Source of the DNA: a virus
Virus record (IMG/VR): IMGVR_UViG_3300042450_000021
Location: 1 to 33,507 of that record
DNA: 33,507 bases
Strand: one strand, 5' to 3'
Below, one piece after another: positions 27,234 through 33,507 of this stretch. Below the pieces are notes generated by a model. That model saw only the letters and a list, made by a program, of their open reading frames with translations, had not been told where the DNA came from and did not search any database. Position numbers and translations under genes: made by a program. The first letter of the stretch is position 1. The number at the start of each line of letters is the position of its first letter.

Positions 27234-28490
27234 TTAAGCGGCAACGCGGCAAGCAAGTTCTGGGTACAAAGGTGCCCAGCCATACAACACATCTAAACGA
27301 GTCGGGATTGAGTCGTTGTTAATGGTGTATTGACGTACAACACGCATTGATAGACCGATTTCCTTGTCAGAAGCACGACCAGCAAAATGGACACCTTCTG
27401 GCAATTCAAGGTCGGCTACTGCGACTGTGAACGCATTGCGGTGCATGATGATGTTTTGTGGAGAAACAACGCCTGTGCTGTTGAACTGGGTCACAGAAGC
27501 AGAGGCAGAAGTTGTCGGAATAGACACGTTCTGGAACTGACCAGCAGTAATCACAGCAGGAGACACAACGACAGAGCCAGACGCACCAGAAGCGATAGCA
27601 ACAGTTGTTTTCACAACGAAGTTACGCAACTTATTTGAGCCGTAGGCTTGGCGGTTTTGTGGGTTGACAGCAAACACGCCAGCAATAGTGAAGGTATCAC
27701 CAGCGTTGAGGTTCAAAGTACCCGTGTTGGCGGCTGTAACAGTAATAGTGCTTGAAGATGCCCAACCAGAGGTCAAGAATCCAGTAGCAGTAGTAGTAGC
27801 GACAGAAGCAGTAACAGTAGTTGTGCTGTTTGAGCCAAAGGTTTGAGCAACGACGTTCTGGTCAAGTTTCCAATTCATACCACCAGAATCACGACCCATC
27901 AAACCTTTTTGGTATTGGTCGCTAATTGCTTGTTGTGGCACAAATAAGCCTTTCAAACTGTCAACGATAGTTGCAGATGTAAACGGCTCAACGATACAGC
28001 TTCTACGACCATCACGCGGTGCGCCTTCAGAGTCAAGGAAAGCGCCAGCGGTCAGATAAGTAATCAAACCAGTTGGAGGAGTACCAGCAACGCCAACAAT
28101 GTTGGCGGTCTGCAAGGTAGCCATAGCCAAACCATCGCGGTCAATCTTGTTTGCGATAGCGGCAACAGCAGGTTTCAACACGCGGTCGCTAAACATATCA
28201 AGGCTTAGAGCCAAGTCTTGTGTAGTGAACTGTGTATCAACGTGGAACTGGGTAGTCAAGGCAACGGGGACAGAAGTCTCGTTAAAATCTTCTACGTTCA
28301 ACGCGGGGCCAGTCGTACCGATGAAGCGGCCTGGTCTGCGGACATTGACTGTGTTACCAATCTTTGCACCGACAACAGCGAACTGGTCATCATAGTTGCG
28401 GTCAACTTCAGAGGTGAAGGTTAACTCGTTTTCCAAAACCATCAACGCTTCGTTGGTGATTTTTGATATGGTCAATAAATTATTAGCCAT
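27234..28490 (-). CDS. Major capsid protein, P22 coat type (418 aa)
   Basis: The N-terminal MANNLLTISKITNEALMVLE, then FTSEVDRNYDDQFA, KIGNTVNVRRPGRF and TTQFHVDTQFTTQDLALSLD, are signatures of the P22 gp5 coat family (HK97 fold). Length 418 is close to 430 in P22. The region around 220-330 is Thr/Ser/Val-rich and could be the inserted I-domain. The C-terminus TRLDVLYGWAPLYPELACRV is also conserved. It sits downstream of a scaffold, as expected for this fold. Confidence 0.94.
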   Translation of the reverse strand: MANNLLTISKITNEALMVLENELTFTSEVDRNYDDQFAVVGAKIGNTVNVRRPGRFIGTTGPALNVEDFNETSVPVALTTQFHVDTQFTTQDLALSLDMFSDRVLKPAVAAIANKIDRDGLAMATLQTANIVGVAGTPPTGLITYLTAGAFLDSEGAPRDGRRSCIVEPFTSATIVDSLKGLFVPQQAISDQYQKGLMGRDSGGMNWKLDQNVVAQTFGSNSTTTVTASVATTTATGFLTSGWASSSTITVTAANTGTLNLNAGDTFTIAGVFAVNPQNRQAYGSNKLRNFVVKTTVAIASGASGSVVVSPAVITAGQFQNVSIPTTSASASVTQFNSTGVVSPQNIIMHRNAFTVAVADLELPEGVHFAGRASDKEIGLSMRVVRQYTINNDSIPTRLDVLYGWAPLYPELACRVAA

Positions 28491-28520
28491 TACATTTCCT
28501 TAAAATAAAAAAGATTAGGT

Positions 28521-29399
28521 TTAGCGAATCTTTCCAGCCTTGCGAGCCTCTTTCCATGCTTGAAATGTTCCATGCCATTCGCCATTAGCGGACATAGGCA
28601 CATCAGCAGGGCTAGACCCTCTCAGCGGATTAATTGGCGCTGGTGCTTTACTTCGAGTAATCGGTGGCGGAGGTGCAGTTTCCTTTACCTCAAACCTTGC
28701 CTCTAACTTTCCTATCTCTCTTAACGCTTGTTTAGGTGACAACCCTGCTATGCGCTTTGCTACATCGTCATTCTCAGCCAGATGGTAGAGGATTTGTGGC
28801 CCCACATCGCTCTCAAGAATTGCATCACGGATATCGTCATTTACGACCACATCACTAGATGCCACTATGTCATCAAAGTCTGGCATCGACGCTTTAGCCG
28901 CTTGCACCTTACTTGCCCAAGTCTCTATGACTTTCTGGCGTTCCTGTGCCTCTTTAGCCTCTGCATCTTGCCGTCTCATTTCCCCAATTCGTTTGTCAGC
29001 CGTGTATTCCGCTAAGGCTTTGGCATATTCAAACGCATCGTTGAACTGGCTTGGTTGTGGTTCTTCATCGACTTTAGGCGCTTGAGGCGCTGGCTGTCTT
29101 TCAAGTACCGCTAATCTAGCTTCTAAGGCTTCCCGCGCTGACCGCTCTTGTTGCGCTTCTTTTCGCGCTTCTTCGCGTTGCTTGGTTATCTCAGAAAAAC
29201 GTCTTTCGAGTTTCGGATTCGCTTTAGGCTTTTCCTCTTGCTCTTTTTCCTCGATTTCTGGTTCACTCCGTTCCACTTCCTCTGTTGGCTCTGCTTGCAC
29301 AGCCTCAACATCGGGTCGGTCGGCTAAACCTAATCTATTTGCATAAAACTCTGCCGAGTTGTCGCTTGTAATAACATTACTTGCTTCTTTGTCAGACAT
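28521..29399 (-). CDS. Scaffolding protein (292 aa)
   Basis: An acidic, low-complexity N-terminus (EEVERSEPEIEEKEQEEKPK), a long coiled coil (RRFSEITKQREEARKEAQQE), then a helical region and a C-terminal basic helix (FQAWKEARKAGKIR). Layout and position between portal and coat match P22-like scaffolds, whose basic C-terminal helix binds the inside of the coat. The protein is probably released from the procapsid during packaging. Confidence 0.85.
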   Translation of the reverse strand: MSDKEASNVITSDNSAEFYANRLGLADRPDVEAVQAEPTEEVERSEPEIEEKEQEEKPKANPKLERRFSEITKQREEARKEAQQERSAREALEARLAVLERQPAPQAPKVDEEPQPSQFNDAFEYAKALAEYTADKRIGEMRRQDAEAKEAQERQKVIETWASKVQAAKASMPDFDDIVASSDVVVNDDIRDAILESDVGPQILYHLAENDDVAKRIAGLSPKQALREIGKLEARFEVKETAPPPPITRSKAPAPINPLRGSSPADVPMSANGEWHGTFQAWKEARKAGKIR

Positions 29400-29420
29400 T
29401 ACGTGTCCCTACGGATTTAC

Positions 29421-29437
29421 CCAGTTAACCTAACTGG
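29421..29437. other. Small hairpin between portal and scaffold genes
   Basis: CCAGTT, a five-base loop and AACTGG form a perfect six-base-pair stem, without a T tract. It may pause polymerase or protect the mRNA end between portal (low copy) and scaffold/coat (high copy). Confidence 0.45.
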
Positions 29438-29463
29438 TAAGGTTTGATGGCAAATTTACCACT

Positions 29464-31569
29464 TTATTGTTGCTGTGTCAAAGGATTGCTTTGATGTGCT
29501 ATATCCTCTGCCGCAATTAACATAGACCTATCCTGTTCAGCGTTGCGCTTATCAATTTCCTCTGTAAGCCTTGATGTATCCATCCTATGCAACAGCAGTT
29601 GAACAATCGCCTCAATCTCTGTTTTATTCTGGCTTGTAAGTGAGCGTGTGTTCTGGTCGTTAACCTTAACTTCTGCCAAGGTTTCGGTGTTGTGCGCTTT
29701 AGCGGTCTGGCGCATAAGTTCGCGTTTGTTTTCGTTGTCTTGTTTGACTTGCTCAATATCACCGCGTTGATGGATAAGCGTTGTCATTGCTTCCATTTGC
29801 TGTTCCATTTGCTGAATCTGTTGTTTAGCTTGCATGAGTTGCATTTGAACTTGAGGCGGTATGTCTGATTTCTCATCAATTTGCGCCAAGGGGTTCATAG
29901 CCGCCAAGCGGTCTGCGATTATGTCGGAGCCAGGGAAGTCCATATTCCTGAACACTAAATCGCCAGCAACGTTAAACAGTTCTGGCTTTGTCATTAGCGG
30001 CATCATGGCATCTACTGCCTCTTGGCGCTTGCTGTTGTAGCCTGGCCCCGTCTCCATCACCACATCGTATTGACCGATAGAAGCATCATTTAAGATTTTG
30101 CCTATGGCATCGCGTTGATTGATGTTTAGCATATTAGGCTTTCCATCTTCGCCAATGATTCGCAATATGCGCTCTGTGTCGTATATCTTGGGAATTAAGT
30201 CCAAACATATCTTGCCCACATGAGCAATAGAACGAGTTAAATTGTCGTAGTAATCAAAGTTTGTTAGGTCAACTTGCTGTTGTTGCCCGTTTAAAGCCTT
30301 GCCCGATATGTTGCCCTGTCCTAGTTGTGCAGGGTCAAAGATACCCATAATGGCTTTTATGTCGTCTGACACCATACCAGCCGCCGCCATAGTTCCCGCA
30401 GGCGGCGGCTCTGGTTGCAAGCGTACAGGAGGCGGAGCCATACGACCCTCAATGTCTGTTTGCTTGTAACGCAACAGCGGGAATGACTTGATGTTGGCCT
30501 GCGCCCAATCGTTCTCATGTCCTTCGTCTTGACCTTCTGCCATTACCCACTTGGCTTTAGGCGCTAGGGCTATGGATTCTGTAATAGAGGTTTGCCAAAA
30601 GTTATACATTCTTTGGCTGTCTTTGGCATAGCGCACCATGCCAAACTTTTTACGCTTGTCACCGATAACAACGTGGCGACCATAAACGGGCACGATTGGG
30701 ATGTAACGACTAGGCCAGTCACGTTCTTCAATAATCTCTACAGCAGTAAGTTTCTTGTATTTAATGGTCTTTTTATACGATTCGCGTGTATCAATGACCG
30801 ATATACCAGCCATTTGTAAGCGGTTAAAAAAGTCTTTGTCGTCAGCAAACGTACTAGAACCATCGCTTAATAGGTAGAGTTTGGCCTTTTCGCGTACTGT
30901 GTAGTAATACTCAGCAAGGCGAATATCCTCTTTAGTTATCCACTCGCTTTGAGCGTCACCCGTCCCGCGCTGGGTAAATGAAGTGCCATCGTCGTTTGAT
31001 GGGTACATTGACCTAAAGACTTGTTTGCTCATCATTGTGGTGATTAAGCATTTCTCAGCGTCTGAGCCATCAGGCAAGATGCTGTTAGGGTCAAAATAAA
31101 CTGTGAACGGGTTATCTACAGGGTCAATATAAATTTCTTGGTCGAACGAATCTTCGCTTATGTAGTCTGTTCTGACACGCATATAGCCCCAGCCCATCCT
31201 TACGGCATAGTCAAAGGCGTTGTCATAGGCGTGGTCTGCGTTGCTGTTGACTTCAATGTGACGAATCATGCCTTGAATGTCTTGGGCTTGAATCATCTGT
31301 TCATGCGTGTTTGTTGCGTGAACTTTTATTCTTGGGCGTTGCTGGCGTTGCTGGTTAGCTACTTGGCGGCAATATCCGTCTAGTTTATTAATGGTTAAAC
31401 AAGGGCGCGAATCTAAGTTGCGGCTGTTTTGTAGTTCTACGGGCCATTGGTCGCCAGAGACAAACTTTAAATCTTCTAACGCCTCTTGACGGTTCATAGT
31501 GTCCGCGTCATTGCAGAACTTGAGGAACTCAATCGCTTCTGTAATTACTGGGTCAAAGTCATTTGCCAT
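29464..31569 (-). CDS. P22-type portal protein (701 aa)
   Basis: The N-terminus MANDFDPVITEAIEFLKFCN with FVSGDQWP, then LTINKLDGYCRQVANQQRQQ and GWGYMRVRTDY, matches P22 gp1-type portals. It forms the twelvefold ring for packaging and tail attachment. The C-terminal region is a long Gln-rich helix (QLMQAKQQIQQMEQQMEAMT), the equivalent of the barrel of P22. I chose ATG 31569 with GGATGGGAT ahead; ATG 31584 would overlap the terminase gene by 13 bases. Length is close to P22 (725). Confidence 0.92.
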   Translation of the reverse strand: MANDFDPVITEAIEFLKFCNDADTMNRQEALEDLKFVSGDQWPVELQNSRNLDSRPCLTINKLDGYCRQVANQQRQQRPRIKVHATNTHEQMIQAQDIQGMIRHIEVNSNADHAYDNAFDYAVRMGWGYMRVRTDYISEDSFDQEIYIDPVDNPFTVYFDPNSILPDGSDAEKCLITTMMSKQVFRSMYPSNDDGTSFTQRGTGDAQSEWITKEDIRLAEYYYTVREKAKLYLLSDGSSTFADDKDFFNRLQMAGISVIDTRESYKKTIKYKKLTAVEIIEERDWPSRYIPIVPVYGRHVVIGDKRKKFGMVRYAKDSQRMYNFWQTSITESIALAPKAKWVMAEGQDEGHENDWAQANIKSFPLLRYKQTDIEGRMAPPPVRLQPEPPPAGTMAAAGMVSDDIKAIMGIFDPAQLGQGNISGKALNGQQQQVDLTNFDYYDNLTRSIAHVGKICLDLIPKIYDTERILRIIGEDGKPNMLNINQRDAIGKILNDASIGQYDVVMETGPGYNSKRQEAVDAMMPLMTKPELFNVAGDLVFRNMDFPGSDIIADRLAAMNPLAQIDEKSDIPPQVQMQLMQAKQQIQQMEQQMEAMTTLIHQRGDIEQVKQDNENKRELMRQTAKAHNTETLAEVKVNDQNTRSLTSQNKTEIEAIVQLLLHRMDTSRLTEEIDKRNAEQDRSMLIAAEDIAHQSNPLTQQQ

Positions 31570-31571
31570 AT

Positions 31572-32834
31572 CTATCCCATCCAACTGTTAGGCTGACCAT
31601 AATTTTGATTCTGAACTTTACGCCTCGGCTTTGGTTCGTTAATCATCAATCCAATATATCTAAACGCATCCGCGCCATGACTGTACTGGTCGTGCAAAGG
31701 ATTACGGCTAAATTGACCCGTTTCTGGGTCTACATCGTACCGATAATGTCTTAAGCATTGTAGACCATCGTAACAATTTTCTCTATCAAACCAGCAATTC
31801 CTAAATATCGTTCGTGCCGCATTTATTGAATCCGCTATTGGTGTTCTCTCAATTATCCGTGTTTTATAGCCTGCCACCCTAACAATTTCCTCGATGGATT
31901 TGCCGTTGCTGGCTAGTGTTTTGTTCTGCGCGTCATGCGGTAGCCACAGCGTGTCATACATATACCCATAGGTTTGCATCAAAGCTAGGTAATGGCTAAT
32001 TGTTTTCTGGCTATCTTCGTGGTATCGGATAAGCCTTGTTTCCATGCCCACAAACTGCAGGAACCAAATGGCTGTGCTATCTGCCCACCCAAGGTCAAAG
32101 ATGGCGTGTACGGGCTTTGTAGGGTCGTAGTTGACCTTTGTGATGCGCCCATCTAACTCCGCCACTTGCATCTCATTGGCAAAGATAGCGCCATCTACAG
32201 TAAGTCGGCATAAACCTTCCCATACTGTTTGGTAGGCGCTTGGGTCTCGGCTCTTTAGCGCGTCTTTCTCTAGCGCCAGCACTTCAGGAAACCAAGGGTT
32301 ATCGTTCCAGTTAATCTTTTGGACTACTGCACCTTCTGGCGGCTTTAGCACAAAGCGTTGGTAGGTTTCGTCTGATTCTAGTTCTGGATTAAATGTCACC
32401 CAGATTTCGCTTCCCTCTTTGCGGATGGTAGGAATCAAAGTATTCCATGACATTCGGCTAACAGTTTGGGCTTCCTCTACCCAGCAAATGTCTATGCCTT
32501 CATATGACTTGACATTAGCCACGTTGTTCTTTAGCCCAACAAAGGCAAACTCTGAGCCGTTCTTGCCCCTAATGCTGTTCTGGGTTATTTCATATATCGA
32601 ATGCATATTCATCAATTCAATCTGGTCACACAGTAATTTGTGAACTGAGTCTTTGATTGATGTTTGATACTCACGGGCACATAAAACACGTACTTGGCTT
32701 TTTGCACCCTTTATCAGCAACGCTTTAGCCGCTGAATGTGACTTGCCTGCACCCCTTCCACCGTAGTAAATTTTGTACCGCGCCTTGTCAAAAAGGCTTG
32801 CCATCTTTACTGGGAACTGTGCATTAGTCTCCAT
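31572..32834 (-). CDS. terL: Terminase large subunit (420 aa)
   Basis: Walker A GGRGAGKS at 25-32, and Walker B IDICWVEEAQ near 115. The C-terminal nuclease domain has acidic motifs in DLGWADSTA, and a terminal HDQYSHGADAFRY. This is the PBSX/Terminase_3 type. It packages DNA into the procapsid using ATP and cuts it with the nuclease. It overlaps the small subunit gene by 11 bases and is followed directly by the portal. Confidence 0.95.
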   Translation of the reverse strand: METNAQFPVKMASLFDKARYKIYYGGRGAGKSHSAAKALLIKGAKSQVRVLCAREYQTSIKDSVHKLLCDQIELMNMHSIYEITQNSIRGKNGSEFAFVGLKNNVANVKSYEGIDICWVEEAQTVSRMSWNTLIPTIRKEGSEIWVTFNPELESDETYQRFVLKPPEGAVVQKINWNDNPWFPEVLALEKDALKSRDPSAYQTVWEGLCRLTVDGAIFANEMQVAELDGRITKVNYDPTKPVHAIFDLGWADSTAIWFLQFVGMETRLIRYHEDSQKTISHYLALMQTYGYMYDTLWLPHDAQNKTLASNGKSIEEIVRVAGYKTRIIERTPIADSINAARTIFRNCWFDRENCYDGLQCLRHYRYDVDPETGQFSRNPLHDQYSHGADAFRYIGLMINEPKPRRKVQNQNYGQPNSWMG

Positions 32835-33177
32835 TAGGCTTTACAAAGGTCACGTTGATGCCCGTCAATGGCTCACCATCTGCACCCGTAACTTCGTTCT
32901 TTACAGTCTCAGACCAGCGCATTTGGCTCTTTGTCCACCATATCAGGCTAGTCGTGTCACCCGCCACGGCTTTGCTAAACAACGTCTTAGCTATTTGCCC
33001 GTTAGCTTTTGCCTTGCCCGTGTCTAGTTCGGTGCGGTAATACTTTCGCAGGGTTTTATCGTCTATGCCCACAAGAATGGCTATTTGCTCATGCGGCAAG
33101 CCTAACCCGCTGGTGCTTTCAACCATTCTGCGGGATTCATCGGTAGGCTGGTGCGCCTCTTGTGGAATTACTGGCAT
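32824..33177 (-). CDS. terS: Terminase small subunit (117 aa)
   Basis: An HTH-like N-terminal segment LPHEQIAILVGIDDKTLRKY, then LDTGKAKANGQIAKTLFSKA and TTSLIWWTKSQMRWSE, the typical pattern of phage small terminases that recognise the packaging site and activate TerL. It lies 27 bases downstream of the methyltransferase stop. No clear ribosome site ahead of ATG 33177; translation may be weakly initiated. Confidence 0.85.
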   Translation of the reverse strand: MPVIPQEAHQPTDESRRMVESTSGLGLPHEQIAILVGIDDKTLRKYYRTELDTGKAKANGQIAKTLFSKAVAGDTTSLIWWTKSQMRWSETVKNEVTGADGEPLTGINVTFVKPNGD

Positions 33178-33204
33178 CTTTTATATAGGGGAACTCGTTA
33201 ATAT

Positions 33205-33507
33205 TTAAGCAGTTTCGGTTACTTCTGTCAACAATACGGCTTTCTTTCCTGTAAAGTCTTCCCACCGCTTTACTATTACATCGCAATACTTGGGGTCTAG
33301 CTCCATCAATCTGGCATAGCGACCATGTTTTTCTGCTGCCAACATGGTTGTACCGCTTCCACCAAACGAATCCAACACAATATCACCGCCTTTGGTGTTA
33401 TTAAGCATTTGGTATTCAAATAGCGCAACAGGCTTCATAGTTGGGTGTTCACCACTTCTACTAGGTTTGTCAAACTCTAGGATAGTGGTTTGCTTGCGGT
33501 CGGTAGC
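33205..33507 (-). CDS. ParB-fused DNA methyltransferase, C-terminal part (runs off window end)
   Basis: One hundred codons to the stop, with GEHPTMKP at about 19-26, the SAM-binding motif I DSFGGSGTT at 46-54, and ELDPKYCDVIVKRWE. In beta-class enzymes this motif comes after DPPY, and DPPY is in the piece at 1-874. The two pieces lie on the same strand and fit a single enzyme of about 400 residues with roughly nine codons missing. The downstream neighbour is the terminase small subunit. Confidence 0.92.
   Translation of the reverse strand, partial: ATDRKQTTILEFDKPSRSGEHPTMKPVALFEYQMLNNTKGGDIVLDSFGGSGTTMLAAEKHGRYARLMELDPKYCDVIVKRWEDFTGKKAVLLTEVTETA

Noticed and set aside
1-33507. CRISPR arrays, integrase, insertion sequences, rRNA or tRNA genes
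   Set aside because: None seen on either strand. Repeats found are gene-junction cassettes, protein modules or hairpins rather than regularly spaced arrays.

Overview
The window looks like an almost complete genome of a tailed phage of the P22-like podovirus type, opened inside a gene. The head and neck genes resemble P22 in content and order: terminase small and large subunits, P22-type portal, scaffold, P22-type coat, gp4-like and gp10-like stabilisation proteins, then three large ejection-type proteins. Tail fibre genes and a lysis cassette complete the set. The two ends carry the two halves of one ParB-fused DNA methyltransferase on the same strand, so the molecule is probably circularly permuted with roughly 25 bases missing at the junction. 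The host is not resolved by the sequence. Base composition looks moderate, Shine-Dalgarno sites are of the normal AAGGAG type, and the promoters are sigma-70-like, so a proteobacterium is the best guess. No integrase, excisionase, CI-type repressor, DNA polymerase, primase or helicase is visible.

Layout. Positions 1-2210, minus strand: end of the leftward transcript, with the ParB-methyltransferase and small accessory genes, including a phage GroES. Positions 2211-2711: a lone plus-strand small gene and a palindrome-rich non-coding block holding a leftward terminator. Positions 2712-6590, minus strand: early leftward operon with an HNH nuclease, a PD-(D/E)XK nuclease, NinB, RusA, a cytosine-C5 methyltransferase, an endonuclease VII-type HNH gene, a replication-protein fragment, a structured non-coding stretch and a 50-residue Cro-like repressor. 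Positions 6591-6729: divergent control region with an operator-like dyad and back-to-back promoters. Positions 6730-11223, plus strand: early rightward operon with ERF annealase, YqaJ/lambda-exo-type exonuclease, a small protein with an SSB-like acidic tip, then a run of stop/start-coupled small genes joined by repeated 3'-end cassettes. Positions 11220-33507, minus strand: late operon read leftward from packaging through head, fibres, neck and ejection proteins to holins and endolysin.

How it fits together. ERF plus exonuclease, with NinB and RusA, make a full recombination set (annealing, resection, junction resolution). Two methyltransferases of different classes probably protect against restriction. 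Replication appears to lean on the host, because only a C-terminal loader-type fragment is present. The late genes build a short-tailed P22-like virion whose adhesion parts (a long repeat-rich fibre, a glycine-rich tip and a collar protein) differ from the P22 tailspike.

The most unusual signals are: (1) an HNH gene that has captured the first eleven codons of the methyltransferase it sits in front of, with every difference between the two copies synonymous; (2) a second 310-codon frame fully open across that methyltransferase; (3) a promoter-to-terminator non-coding element with crossing stems; and (4) repeated gene-junction cassettes in the rightward operon.
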